From positions 1 to 64,000 of the forward strand of contig JAFTVW010000026.1 of the NCBI GenBank assembly GCA_017465605.1: DNA of 64,000 nt, in the 5' to 3' direction. Source of the DNA: Alistipes sp. Lineage in GTDB: Bacteria > Bacteroidota > Bacteroidia > Bacteroidales > Rikenellaceae. Positions 45,333 through 54,841 of the stretch are shown in pieces. The translations under genes were made by a program, and so were the position numbers. Below the pieces are notes generated by a model that saw nothing but the letters and a program-made list of their open reading frames with translations, had not been told where the DNA came from and ran no database searches. Within the stretch, counting starts at the first letter, position 1. Each line of letters begins with the position of its first letter.

Positions 45333-46604
45333 TTATTTTTCATAAACAATGCGGCCATCGACCATAGTCAAACAGCACTCACCCCAAAGATGCCACCCCT
45401 CAAATGGAGTACTGCGACCCATAGAGTGGAATGTTGCAGGGTCAACATCATACTCTGAGTTAAGGTCAAATACTGCAATATCGGCAACCTCGCCTTCGGC
45501 CAAACCTCCGCCAAGCGAGAATATACGACGTGGAGCCTCAGCCAAAACATCAATAGCCTTCTCCAACGATATGATTCCCTCACGCACCAGTTTGGTATAA
45601 ATCACAGCAAACGAAGTCTCCAAGCCTACCACACCCATTGCACTAAACTCCAAACCGCGCGACTTCTCATCTGCGGTATGAGGTGCGTGGTCGGTGGCTA
45701 CGACATCGACTGTGCCATCTTTCAAACCCTCCACAAGAGCATCTCTATCGGCAGCCGAGCGAATAGGGGGATTCATCTTGAAACGACCCTCCTCCTGCAA
45801 ATCCATATCGCACATTGTAAGGTAGTGAGGGCCTGTCTCGCAAGTAACCTTCACTCCTCGTGCCTTTGCTTCACGAATCAGCCGAACACTCTCTTTTGTT
45901 GAGATGTGACAAACGTGATAACGGCAACCAATCTCCTCGGCAAGCTTTATATCACGCTCAACTTGCGCCCACTCACTCTCCGAGCAGATGCCACGATGAC
46001 CATTCTTTGCAGCATACTCTCCATCGTGGATATAACCCTTTCTTAGCAACTCGTCAACCTCACAATGAGCCGCAATAATTGAATCTGAACGTTTAGCGGC
46101 CTCCATAGCCTGACGCATCATATCCTCATTCTGGACACCGCTACCATCATCAGAAAATCCAGCCACTTTCTGAGCCATCGCCTCAAAATCCACCAACTCA
46201 CGACCATAACGAGAACGAGTGATTGTGGCATAGGGCAAAACTTTTATCTTGGCATCACGCTCGATGATATCCAACTCCTTTTGCAGATTCTCCACCGAAT
46301 CGGGAGCAGGGTTAAGATTGGGCATTGCGCATACGGTAGTGAATCCACCGTGTGCCGCAGCAGCCGTACCTGTGGCAATAGTCTCTTTGGCAGAGAAACC
46401 GGGTTCGCGCAAATGAACGTGCAAATCGACCAAACCAGCCGTAATAATCTTCGACGAACAATCGATAACTTTATCGCCTTCCGCAGCTTCGATTCGCTCA
46501 GCAATACGCTCTATGCGGCCATCTACGACAGCCACATCAGCCACGCGCGTCGTACCACAGCTAACTATTTTACCACCCTGTAATATAACTCTACCTGTAC
46601 TCAT
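45333..46604 (-). CDS. pyrC: Dihydroorotase
   Basis: 423 residues from the ATG at 46604 (MSTGRVILQGGKIVS). The longer in-frame GTG start at 46712 would run through the terminator hairpin and leader, so is rejected. Motifs: GLVDLHVHLREPGFSAKETI (two metal His), DDGSGVQNEDMM, AHCEVDE, CHISTKESVRLIREAK and DVVATDHAPHTADEKS. Cyclises carbamoyl aspartate to dihydroorotate. First structural gene of pyrC-carA-carB-pyrK-pyrD. Confidence 0.93.
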   Translation of the reverse strand: MSTGRVILQGGKIVSCGTTRVADVAVVDGRIERIAERIEAAEGDKVIDCSSKIITAGLVDLHVHLREPGFSAKETIATGTAAAAHGGFTTVCAMPNLNPAPDSVENLQKELDIIERDAKIKVLPYATITRSRYGRELVDFEAMAQKVAGFSDDGSGVQNEDMMRQAMEAAKRSDSIIAAHCEVDELLRKGYIHDGEYAAKNGHRGICSESEWAQVERDIKLAEEIGCRYHVCHISTKESVRLIREAKARGVKVTCETGPHYLTMCDMDLQEEGRFKMNPPIRSAADRDALVEGLKDGTVDVVATDHAPHTADEKSRGLEFSAMGVVGLETSFAVIYTKLVREGIISLEKAIDVLAEAPRRIFSLGGGLAEGEVADIAVFDLNSEYDVDPATFHSMGRSTPFEGWHLWGECCLTMVDGRIVYEK

Positions 46605-46615
46605 ATTCCAATTAC

Positions 46616-46639
46616 AAAAAAGGCGACCAAACAGTCGCC
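46616..46639 (-). terminator. Terminator/attenuator before pyrC
   Basis: Reading on -: GGCGAC, TGTTTG, GTCGCC, then TTTTTT. It is five bases after the stop of a 41-codon leader ORF and twelve bases before the pyrC start, the arrangement of translation-coupled attenuators such as E. coli pyrL-pyrBI. Confidence 0.8.
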
Positions 46640-46644
46640 CTATA

Positions 46645-46770
46645 TTAACAATAAAAAACAGTAGTACCGAATTGAGAGATGCCGATAGTTCCAGAAGAAA
46701 AACAACCCTCACACAAGCACTTGACTTGTGGCTGAGACTCCAACGGAGATATTTGCTTCTTCGTCATCAT
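46645..46770 (-). CDS. 41-residue leader peptide of the pyr operon
   Basis: Starts ATG-ATG about 16 nt after the expected transcription start and ends TAA five bases before the terminator stem. The peptide begins MMTKKQISPLESQPQVKCLC and has several Cys near CEGCF and a C-terminal Phe-Tyr-Cys. The mRNA carries U-runs (TGTTTTTCTTCT and CTGTTTTTTATTG) near the terminator, where polymerase could pause at low UTP. It may act as a pyrL-like leader; alternatively it belongs to the small K/R-rich ORFs often seen in Bacteroides leaders. Confidence 0.55.
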   Translation of the reverse strand: MMTKKQISPLESQPQVKCLCEGCFSSGTIGISQFGTTVFYC

Positions 46771-46790
46771 ACCAATCGTTTTATTTTGTG

Positions 46791-46798
46791 CAAATATA
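46791..46798 (-). promoter_or_regulatory. -7 element for the pyr operon
   Basis: TATATTTG on -, no clear TTTG at -33. Predicted start about 46786, which gives a leader of roughly 180 nt before pyrC. Confidence 0.5.
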
Positions 46799-46862
46799 AA
46801 TAAAATATTCCAATCATCGTACCTATTGGCACCATTTTTTCAACAATATTTTTTACCACACG

Positions 46863-49800
46863 TTAAAAGACGATGCGAGCCCCAAATTGCATATGCCAAC
46901 GCGATGCCAAATCGTCAAATGAAAGTTCTCCACTCGTAAATTTATACACCGGAGCACCATTCTCCATACTCACCACATTGACGGGTTGCATTCTCCACCC
47001 CGACAAGTTATAATAACTGCCCCAATGGCGGCACAAAAGATTTCCGAAATTCATCACATCGACCGATAACTCTATCTTACGACGACTTTCGCGGCCAAAA
47101 TAGAAACCGTGAGCCAAGTGTAAATCAATGCGGTGTTCAGCGGGAGCCTGCATTGCATTACGCTCGGCAAAGCTACCTCGATTAGAGCGCAGATATGAAT
47201 CGGCATTGATATAATCGTTCCAACGTGCAGCCGACTCTGCATCAGCAAACTGCATCACCGAGAGTTCTTGCTCGGTCGGGATATACATAAGCGTTGAGCC
47301 AAATACTCCATCGCCATTAAAATCCACACTCTCACCAAATGTCACCGAATAACGCTGACCCGAGGTCATCTGATAGACCAAACCTGCCGTCACATCAAAC
47401 AACTGCGAATATCGTTTATGGAAAGTAGCAGCAAGAGATACTTTGTGAGGAATATCGTATGTCGAAAGAGATAATTCAGGATTATTCAAATCGAGATTAT
47501 AATTTCTATTCCAATTCGACGAAGATGATGTTGATGGCACATCACATACCGAGTATGAGTGGCCAAATGTATATGACGCTGCAAGCGACAATCCGAAATC
47601 AAACTCTTTTGACACACTACCCGACAATGAGTAAGAATAACCACGAGAGGTGTTCTCCATATAGTAAATGGCCGAATAATCCGAGACAATCTTATTATAC
47701 TTCGGCAATGCGCCTCCCTTCACGCCACCGTCTGATGATACAGCATAGACCATATCGCCACTCTGCTCAACAGCCACATTGCGGAACACAACATTATTGA
47801 TAGCTTTGGTATAGAGAGCCTCCACTCTGGCCGACCAGCCATTAAAACTCTTATATCCGACAGCCGCATTTGCCTTGAAATTCTGCGGATAGCGAAATTT
47901 AGAGTCCATAGCATTAAGCATAAAACTTGTATTGGATATGGTTGTGGGCGACGGTGTTACGCTAAAATCGGCTGCCGACTCAACCACCTTTCCACCTTCG
48001 GTTTTACCCATCAATCGCAGACCTTTCTGCTCAACACCCGTATTTGAGTAGTTGTTCACCACCCACACAAACGGCACCTGACCAGTAAATATTCCTCCTC
48101 CGACTTCGGCCGACAAAACACCCTCATCATAGTAACGACGCCAGCTAAGGCCCACGCGAGGTGAGAACAAAATTTGCGATTGAGGGACATCGCCAATACG
48201 AATACCATATCGCTTAGCAATATCGCCACCATTAAACTCTTCATTTGGGGTAGGTGTGTTGAAAATAAGCGGGAGGGTAGCCCTCAAACCATACACCAAA
48301 CGGAATCCGCGCCCCACGTCCCAATCATCTTGTGCATAGATATTTAGCTCGGCAGCCTTGAAACGAGGCCCCCATACGGTACTTCCCGTAACCGAAGGAT
48401 CTGTGTAGTTGTACTCATACATAGCGGCTTTATCCTGCTCAAAATCAGCAATTGAGTTGTAGGTATATGTACCATAGGAATTAGCCAAATAGCGATTGTG
48501 GATATTATACAATTCGTGATGCATTCCGAATGTAAACGAATGTGCGCCACGCTCAAAGATAAGGTTATCGGTCAATGTCAACACATTCTGAGTAAGCGAA
48601 TTAACACCAGCATAGCGATTATTACCGATATTCACCGTAACACCTTCCGTTGAGCCTGTATTCTTGATTATCACGCTTGGCATAGCACCCTCTACATCGG
48701 GTTTACGGCCATCACCCACGCGAGAGAAACCCACACTCAACGTATTGTGTAATCTATCTCCCAACTGCGACTCCAACGAAATAGCCAAATGATGAGCCGT
48801 ACTATAATTTGCATAACCCGAACCTACGAATGTAAACGACGATAGGGTATTAGCATACTCTTCGGCTCGTGCATCAAGATAACTATAACTTGCCGACAAT
48901 CTATTTCGTGAATTGATACGCCAATCAATATTGGCCAACAAAGAGCCTGAACGCTGCTTCACATCACGACGGCCCACGCCACCTCCATCATATCCCGTAA
49001 GCGACTCATATCGAGATGAGATACGTTGCAACTCATCTTCCAGCAACACCGCCCCATCAAAACCCCAATAGTGTGATGACGGAGAGCTTTTTTCGTTATA
49101 CTCGCCACTCACAAAGAAAAACACCTTATCCTTCACAATCGGTCCCCCGAAAGTTACGCCGTAAATTTGATTGGTCTGTTGTTGGAGTTTCTCCCTATTT
49201 GCGACATTTTGCCCAGGAGTTGTTCCATATAAATCTTGATTATTGAAATAGCTATATGCACTTCCTGCGAATTCGTTTGTTCCCGACTTTGTAACAGCAT
49301 TAATCATACCGCCACTAAAACCGCTCATACGCACATCATACGACGCCACAGCCACCTCAATCTGAGCGATAGCATCTAACGACACTGGATTGGCATTCGA
49401 CAAACCACCATTTGTTCCCGACGACGACAAACCATACATATCATTATTAGCTATTCCATTGACCATAAACGAGTTGTAGCGATTAGCCACACCGCCATAT
49501 GACATTCCTCCGCCTTTTGTAGCATTAGCCTGCGGGGTCAATCGCACCACATCGTACAGTGAGCGCGATACCGACGGCAGGGACTCAATGACCTCGCGCG
49601 AATAGTTCTCCACTACGCCAGCACTCTTCACATTATCAGCCTCGACAACAACCGCACCCACCGATGCCAGATTCTCGCGCATAACAACATCTATACTTCT
49701 TGATTCGCCCACTCGCAAAGTCAAATCAGAGATACAATAATTATCGTATCCAAGATACGACACCTCTAATTTATAACCATCGTCGGGCTTTATGCCGTGA

Positions 49801-49994
49801 ATAGCAAAACGCCCATCGCGATCAACCACAGAGTAGTAGGCAACACCTGTCTTGGATTGGGTTAAAGATACGGTCGCTCCGACCAATGCCTCTTTCGAGA
49901 GGTTCTGCACCACACCTCGAAGCGATGCGGTTGTGATTTGAGCCATCACATCAAGGCTCAACAATGTCAATAATAGACAAATCAGTTTCTTCAT
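46863..49994 (-). CDS. Oar-like TonB-dependent outer-membrane receptor
   Basis: 1043 residues. Signal peptide MKKLICLLLTLLSLDVMAQ, a carboxypeptidase-regulatory-like beta domain at about 25-100 (ASLRGVVQNLSKEALVGATVSL), a plug domain at about 110-240 (ESLPSVSRSLYDVVRLTPQANATKGGG, GFSGGMINAVTKSGTNEFAGSAY) and a long beta-barrel ending in Phe. Resembles the Oar family more than SusC, and no SusD partner follows. Substrate unknown; peptide or protein-derived ligands are one guess. Confidence 0.82.
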   Translation of the reverse strand: MKKLICLLLTLLSLDVMAQITTASLRGVVQNLSKEALVGATVSLTQSKTGVAYYSVVDRDGRFAIHGIKPDDGYKLEVSYLGYDNYCISDLTLRVGESRSIDVVMRENLASVGAVVVEADNVKSAGVVENYSREVIESLPSVSRSLYDVVRLTPQANATKGGGMSYGGVANRYNSFMVNGIANNDMYGLSSSGTNGGLSNANPVSLDAIAQIEVAVASYDVRMSGFSGGMINAVTKSGTNEFAGSAYSYFNNQDLYGTTPGQNVANREKLQQQTNQIYGVTFGGPIVKDKVFFFVSGEYNEKSSPSSHYWGFDGAVLLEDELQRISSRYESLTGYDGGGVGRRDVKQRSGSLLANIDWRINSRNRLSASYSYLDARAEEYANTLSSFTFVGSGYANYSTAHHLAISLESQLGDRLHNTLSVGFSRVGDGRKPDVEGAMPSVIIKNTGSTEGVTVNIGNNRYAGVNSLTQNVLTLTDNLIFERGAHSFTFGMHHELYNIHNRYLANSYGTYTYNSIADFEQDKAAMYEYNYTDPSVTGSTVWGPRFKAAELNIYAQDDWDVGRGFRLVYGLRATLPLIFNTPTPNEEFNGGDIAKRYGIRIGDVPQSQILFSPRVGLSWRRYYDEGVLSAEVGGGIFTGQVPFVWVVNNYSNTGVEQKGLRLMGKTEGGKVVESAADFSVTPSPTTISNTSFMLNAMDSKFRYPQNFKANAAVGYKSFNGWSARVEALYTKAINNVVFRNVAVEQSGDMVYAVSSDGGVKGGALPKYNKIVSDYSAIYYMENTSRGYSYSLSGSVSKEFDFGLSLAASYTFGHSYSVCDVPSTSSSSNWNRNYNLDLNNPELSLSTYDIPHKVSLAATFHKRYSQLFDVTAGLVYQMTSGQRYSVTFGESVDFNGDGVFGSTLMYIPTEQELSVMQFADAESAARWNDYINADSYLRSNRGSFAERNAMQAPAEHRIDLHLAHGFYFGRESRRKIELSVDVMNFGNLLCRHWGSYYNLSGWRMQPVNVVSMENGAPVYKFTSGELSFDDLASRWHMQFGARIVF

Positions 49995-50133
49995 TACATA
50001 TTGGTTAAGGGCATCTATTTACGATGCAAGTTCAACAAAATTGGTTTCGAGAACTTTTACGCAATCAACAACTTCCCGCTACAACGCAACGAAGAGCCAA
50101 CGCATTTGCTTTGTCTCGACAACCAAACGATTG

Positions 50134-50141
50134 CAAATATA
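50134..50141 (-). promoter_or_regulatory. -7 element for the TonB receptor gene
   Basis: TATATTTG on -, giving a leader of about 135 nt before 49994. The interval 49995-50267 otherwise shows no gene. Confidence 0.45.
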
Positions 50142-50247
50142 AGAAAAATGCGTAAAATAATACGTTTTCACACAAAACTTTACCAATAAAATATCATTTT
50201 TGGGACAGATATTGAACATCGGATAGTATGCGAATAATAAAAATTAG

Positions 50248-50255
50248 TATTTTTG
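50248..50255 (+). promoter_or_regulatory. -7 element for the DedA/YqaA-like gene
   Basis: TATTTTTG, 13 bp before the start at 50268; no -33 element recognised. Confidence 0.4.
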
Positions 50256-50267
50256 CACGAGTAACGT

Positions 50268-50732
50268 ATGATTGAGGCAATAACACAATTCTTCATAGAT
50301 TGGGGCTATATAGGGCTCTTTATATCGGCATTTGTGGCTGGTAGCATTCTTCCGTTCAGCTCGGAGGTAGTGCTTACTGTTCTTGTGCAAATGGGTGCCG
50401 ACCCGATGGTGTGCCTGTTATCAGCATCGGTGGGTAATACAGCCGGTGGATTAGTCTGCTACGGGCTTGGCTATCTGGGAAATATGGAGTGGATTGAGCG
50501 TTGGCTAAAAATAGACAAGCAGAAGATGGACAAAGTCTCTGGCTTTGTAAAACGCTACGGGGCAGTGATGGGTTTTTTTGGTGTTCTACCGTGGGTCGGT
50601 GAGGTCATCATCGTACTATTGGGCCTAATGCGCGCTAATGTATATATCACCACATTTACGATGTTTATCGGCAAATTTATCCGCTATCTGCTAATTATCC
50701 TTGCTCTACAAGGGGTAAATTCTCTATTTTAG
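50268..50732 (+). CDS. YqaA/DedA-family (VTT) membrane protein
   Basis: 154 residues. Family pattern: FFIDWGYIGLFISAFVAGSILPFSSEVVLTVLV, then GNTAGGLVCYGLGYLG, KRYGAVMGFFGVLPWVGEVIIVLLGLMR and KFIRYLLI. These are the reentrant-loop residues of the SNARE-associated/VTT fold. Some members flip phospholipids or affect membrane potential and drug resistance, but the role of this subfamily is unknown. Confidence 0.75.
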   Translation: MIEAITQFFIDWGYIGLFISAFVAGSILPFSSEVVLTVLVQMGADPMVCLLSASVGNTAGGLVCYGLGYLGNMEWIERWLKIDKQKMDKVSGFVKRYGAVMGFFGVLPWVGEVIIVLLGLMRANVYITTFTMFIGKFIRYLLIILALQGVNSLF

Positions 50733-50878
50733 CAAATTTCACTCTCTTATAGTTACTTATATAATTATAGGTATAAGGTATTTTTTTTCACTCCCTAACA
50801 ACATTTTACCCGACATTAAACTTTTTTGGTTCAAAGTTTGAGAGATAGTCTGATGAATTAACAGGCAATCTTCATACT

Positions 50879-51448
50879 ATGAAAAAAATTCTACTTTTAA
50901 CGCTGGCCTTGTCAGCATTTATCGGAAAAATTGATGCACAGAGTATAGGATTGAAAAGCAACCTTCTCTATTCGGCATCGCTGTCGCCCAATATGGGCAT
51001 CGAAATCGGATTGGGGGCTCAAACAACCCTCGACATCTCAGCGGGATTCAACCCCTTCACATTCTCTAAGGGCCGTCAATGGAAACATTGGCTCGTACAG
51101 CCAGAGTTTCGCTATTGGACGTGCGAGCGTTTCAATGGTCACTTTGTGGCAGGTCACCTCATCGGAGGCGGCTTCAATGTCGGCAATGTGGATTTCTTCC
51201 CATTCTCAATATGGGATTCACTTGAAAACTATCGCTACAAAGGACACGCCTTGGGTGTTGGCGTAGGTTATGGCTATGCGTGGATGCTGGGCAAACGATG
51301 GAATCTCGAAGCAGAGGTAGGCTTAGGCTATGCCCACGCTTGGTATGACCAATATGAATGTCGTGACTGCGGTGATAAAATCGGTTCAGGAGGTAAGAAT
51401 TATTGGGGTGTAACCAAACTATCCATTTCACTTGTGTATCTATTCTAA
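50879..51448 (+). CDS. DUF3575-family outer-membrane barrel protein
   Basis: 189 residues. Signal peptide ending GKIDAQ, then LKSNLLYSASLSPNMGIEIGL, WKHWLVQPEFRYW and GHFVAGHLIGG, typical of DUF3575. Alternating aromatic strands and a C-terminal Phe suggest a small beta-barrel. In Bacteroidetes these genes precede DUF3868/OmpA proteins in fimbria- or surface-assembly loci, as here (12 bp spacing). Confidence 0.75.
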   Translation: MKKILLLTLALSAFIGKIDAQSIGLKSNLLYSASLSPNMGIEIGLGAQTTLDISAGFNPFTFSKGRQWKHWLVQPEFRYWTCERFNGHFVAGHLIGGGFNVGNVDFFPFSIWDSLENYRYKGHALGVGVGYGYAWMLGKRWNLEAEVGLGYAHAWYDQYECRDCGDKIGSGGKNYWGVTKLSISLVYLF

Positions 51449-51460
51449 AACAAAGCGACT

Positions 51461-52960
51461 ATGAAACATCTTGTAAAGTATCTGCTTGCTATGTGCATAG
51501 CATTTATGAGTATAAAATCATCGACCGCTCAAACGGTTACCGCAAGCAGTGTAACAATCAGCGATATCGACATTTCGCACTCGAATAATAGGGTATATGT
51601 CGATATGACTATTGATTTAAGCAATGCGCACATCAAATCCAACAAATCGTTGCGTATCACACCTTTCATATCTGATGGAAATCAGATGGTGCAACTTCCA
51701 GCCGTAGTTGCCGATGGACGACGTCGTCACATAGTTCACCAGCGCGGCGAAATCACACCCGAAGAGTCAGCCGACATATTTGTTCGTCGTAAGAATCGCA
51801 CCGAACAGAGTCTTAACTACTCGGCCGATGTAGCCTACGAGCAGTGGATGGCAAACTCCGAGCTTATACTTCGTGAGGAGTGGTGCAGTTGTCACGACAT
51901 ACCTTATGCCGAGGAACTTATGGCCGTCGCTCAGATGCACAACACACCCGCTTCTGGTAACATTGTCGCAAGTTCTCCTGCAAATTCACAGGCAACTCCT
52001 CAGCAGCAAGCAACATCGCCTGCATCGCAGCCTAAACCACAGATGGCATACGCCATACCAAAGGCCGACACGCCATCTTGGGCAACGCACGATGCCGAGA
52101 TTTATTTCCCAATCAACAAGAGTGCGTTCAATGCTAACTATATGACCAATTCGCACGAACTCGACACATTGCGTCAGCTATTGGCAAGTGGTAGCGAAGT
52201 TACGGAGATAAAACTTATGGGATACGCTTCACCCGAAGGCCCATACAAGTTCAACGAGAATCTTGCTACGCAGAGAGCAAACTCTGTAAAGGATTATATG
52301 GCTAAGAATAATATCGGTGGCACAATCCCCGTCAAGGCCGAATCGGCTCCTATTGACTGGGAGGAGTTAAAGCAGATGCTCAACAATAGCAAGATAAGCA
52401 ACTATCTGAAAATAATTGCCATAATCGACAACGCAGAGATTAAGCCTGCCGACAAAAACAACGCTATTCGTCAGCAGTTCCCCGTAGAGTACAAATTTAT
52501 GTTCCGCACGTGGTATCCCAAGTTGCGTAAGACCGATATTAGCATCACTCACAAACCTAAGAGTCTCGATGTTGCATCGGCAAAGCAGCAGCTCGAAATC
52601 GACCCTTCTAAGCTCTCTTTGGGTGATATATATATGATTGCTCACACATACGACAAGGGTAGCAAAGAGTGGAACGATATAATCCTACTTGCTGTTCAGA
52701 CATATCCCAACGTAGCCGAGGCTCGCGTTAATGCCGCCAACGTAGCTATGGCAAATGGCAACTACACTCAGGCTGCGGCCTATTTACAGGGATTGCCAGC
52801 CAATATGCCTGAGGCTATGAATTCTCGCGGCATACTTGCAATGTCAGAGGGTAAATACGAGCAGGCTCTCTCGCTCTTTGAGGCGGCACAGAAGGCTGGC
52901 GTCAGCGAGGCCACCTACAATATCTCGCTCGTAAAACAACTTATGTCACTTAAAAATTGA
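51461..52960 (+). CDS. DUF3868 N-domain, OmpA-like and repeat-containing envelope protein
   Basis: 499 residues. Signal peptide to about residue 24, an N-terminal beta domain to about 145 that fits DUF3868, a Gln/Ala/Ser/Pro-rich linker (165-200), then an OmpA-like peptidoglycan-binding domain (AEIYFPINKSAFNANY ... IKLMGYASPEGPYKFNENLATQRANSVKDYM). The C-terminal 80 residues look like TPR helices (NAANVAMANGNYTQAAAYLQG). Probably anchors a surface structure to the cell wall with the DUF3575 partner. Confidence 0.78.
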   Translation: MKHLVKYLLAMCIAFMSIKSSTAQTVTASSVTISDIDISHSNNRVYVDMTIDLSNAHIKSNKSLRITPFISDGNQMVQLPAVVADGRRRHIVHQRGEITPEESADIFVRRKNRTEQSLNYSADVAYEQWMANSELILREEWCSCHDIPYAEELMAVAQMHNTPASGNIVASSPANSQATPQQQATSPASQPKPQMAYAIPKADTPSWATHDAEIYFPINKSAFNANYMTNSHELDTLRQLLASGSEVTEIKLMGYASPEGPYKFNENLATQRANSVKDYMAKNNIGGTIPVKAESAPIDWEELKQMLNNSKISNYLKIIAIIDNAEIKPADKNNAIRQQFPVEYKFMFRTWYPKLRKTDISITHKPKSLDVASAKQQLEIDPSKLSLGDIYMIAHTYDKGSKEWNDIILLAVQTYPNVAEARVNAANVAMANGNYTQAAAYLQGLPANMPEAMNSRGILAMSEGKYEQALSLFEAAQKAGVSEATYNISLVKQLMSLKN

Positions 52961-53006
52961 CAACGGCGTGGTTGCGCGCACCGTAGCCGACAACAATAAT
53001 TCCAAG

Positions 53007-53039
53007 TGGGGAGGTGTAGATTCGTTCTTCATCTCCCCA
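53007..53039 (+). terminator. Hairpin after the DUF3868 gene
   Basis: Fourteen-base stem with one G-U pair and one mismatch. Poor T run, so modest confidence as a terminator. Confidence 0.5.
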
Positions 53040-53092
53040 AATTCTGTATTATCATACGATTTTCTGCTCTACACGCAAAACAAAGAGTGCCA

Positions 53093-53115
53093 ACCCCTGT
53101 GGAATTAGCACTCTT
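53093..53115 (-). terminator. Hairpin after the FISUMP-like gene
   Basis: AAGAGTGC and GCACTCTT, followed on - by TGTTTTG. Confidence 0.5.
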
Positions 53116-53203
53116 ATAGAATTTCTCCCCCCCCCTCCGATTGAATTCACCCGGCGCATTCATCTGCCGGCCTCGCTCTCAATCGAGTTATATAATGAAA
53201 ATG

Positions 53204-54688
53204 TTATTTCTCTCTTATGCAACGCAACTGCATACCATTTGCGCGATACATCTCCTTCTGTGGCTCGTAATTATTATTTACAGCACGAGTAGTATTCAAA
53301 TCAAAGAACAACGATGTTGATTTGTTACCCGCAGTACCAGCGGTCCAATAATATCCAATCCACGGCATTGGATTATAATCATCGCCATAGTTGTTAAGGT
53401 TGGTCAATACTCCATTCTCGAAGCTACGACGACCTGCACCCGGCATAAACATCTTCACTCCCGTAGCACGGTCAACCAAATGCCAGCCATACATATTTTT
53501 AACATCTCCAAGTTGAGCCATATCCTCCAAATCGTCAATATCAAATGCTGTGAACACATCTCCCGCAGGTACTCGCCAACCACGAGGACAAGGGTCGTTT
53601 ACACTCTTCTTATCGGCACTCCACAACGAAGAGTCGTGAGATGAATACAACCAATCATACTCATTTGATTTCGAGCCGAGAATAAAGGCCATAGGATTTG
53701 CCGTAGCAAACTCTGCACTACCTGCTCCATTGTCAGCATCGTAGTATTTCCAACGAAGATAGTTATCAAGATGGTTATATACATACTCATCGGAATTCTC
53801 CGAGAAGCTATAATCGAGTGGGCGAGCCATAGGGTCTTTTCGGCCCCACTGATAATAAACACCGTATGAGTCATAAATATCATCGCCATTTGTCGAGCCA
53901 TCGCCATTGTGATATGCACCCAAATTGCGGTCCATAAAATCACCAACCGATGTTACGATTGCAGTAGATTCAATATCCGATTTCGTCAACCACAAGTGCC
54001 AACTCCACAAAATCTGTCCGCCATTACCGTAAGCTGCAACAACAGCATTACCACTCGGCATACGGGTCTCAATCACCTCTTTCTCTTCTCCGAGAATATC
54101 CTCGTGACCCACAAAGAATGTAAACTCACCCTTTGGAGCATCGTAGCTGCTATACTTGATGATTGATTGAGGACCCTGCCATAACAACTTCACACTATCG
54201 GGAGAGATACGCTCCTCGCTCTCGCCTTTGTGGGTAACGTCGATTGTATAACGAGTATCCATCTGCGACAGTGCATAGCAGTTTGAGTATTTGTCGGTAA
54301 GGTCTATCTGCTTGTTTAGCAACGAAAGATACGAAGAAGTATTGACTCTTGTACCGATTGCGGTATATCCTGTCAATCGCAAAATACCATTCTCCTCCAC
54401 AGAGCTATCCTCGGAAGTAAACTTCGATGGCGACTTAACGGTAATGGTATTATTCAACATATCAACCCCAACAATAGTCCAACCCTTAGGCTGAGCCGCC
54501 ACTGAGATACTTGTGATATTCTCTGCCGTGAAAGGAATCACAATCTCAGCACCGAAAGTTGCTGTGATTTGACCCGGCATCTCGAATACAAAATCGTATT
54601 TTTCTTCGGTCTTACACGATGAAAACAGTGTAACACAAGTAGTTACAACCATCACCGCAGAAAAAACGCTCGTCAAAAAACTCTTCAT
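53204..54688 (-). CDS. FISUMP-type surface lipoprotein
   Basis: 494 residues. Lipoprotein signal ending LFSSCK (Cys25). The first 200 residues are beta-rich, Ig-like in character (SISVAAQPKGW). The C-terminal half has the FISUMP hallmarks DFMDRNLGAYHNGDGSTNG, YYQWGRKDPMARP, VNDPCPRGWRVPAGDVF, GYYWTAGTAG and NGMQLRCIREK. Such proteins occur at the tip or with fimbrial and adhesion clusters in Bacteroidetes. Its neighbour on the opposite strand is the DUF3575/DUF3868 pair. Ligand unknown. Confidence 0.75.
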   Translation of the reverse strand: MKSFLTSVFSAVMVVTTCVTLFSSCKTEEKYDFVFEMPGQITATFGAEIVIPFTAENITSISVAAQPKGWTIVGVDMLNNTITVKSPSKFTSEDSSVEENGILRLTGYTAIGTRVNTSSYLSLLNKQIDLTDKYSNCYALSQMDTRYTIDVTHKGESEERISPDSVKLLWQGPQSIIKYSSYDAPKGEFTFFVGHEDILGEEKEVIETRMPSGNAVVAAYGNGGQILWSWHLWLTKSDIESTAIVTSVGDFMDRNLGAYHNGDGSTNGDDIYDSYGVYYQWGRKDPMARPLDYSFSENSDEYVYNHLDNYLRWKYYDADNGAGSAEFATANPMAFILGSKSNEYDWLYSSHDSSLWSADKKSVNDPCPRGWRVPAGDVFTAFDIDDLEDMAQLGDVKNMYGWHLVDRATGVKMFMPGAGRRSFENGVLTNLNNYGDDYNPMPWIGYYWTAGTAGNKSTSLFFDLNTTRAVNNNYEPQKEMYRANGMQLRCIREK

Positions 54689-54726
54689 ATATCAAATTTT
54701 ATCTTTATTCGTTTGCAAAATATCTG

Positions 54727-54734
54727 CAAATATA
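54727..54734 (-). promoter_or_regulatory. -7 element for the FISUMP-like gene
   Basis: TATATTTG on -, with TTG roughly 21 bp upstream. Confidence 0.5.
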
Positions 54735-54841
54735 CCAATTTCCTGCGACATAGCGCAATGAATTTTTGATAATTTATCTGCAAAATCAATAATTACCATA
54801 TTGCAAACGTTTCGCCAACCGATTTATTATATAAATCAGCA

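Larger units (their letters stand above)
52961..53203. other. Structured convergent intergenic region
   Basis: Contains three hairpins and a run of nine C (53127-53135). Stems: TGGGGAG... at 53007-53039; AAGAGTGC/GCACTCTT at 53093-53115; CGATTGA (53138-53144) with TCAATCG (53179-53185) around CCGGC...GCCGG. It separates convergent genes, so at least two probably terminate transcription. No gene seen. Confidence 0.6.

Noticed and set aside
46605..46712. Longer N-terminus for dihydroorotase from a GTG at 46712
   Set aside because: It would read through the terminator hairpin and U run and is not conserved in the family; ATG at 46604 fits the known start.
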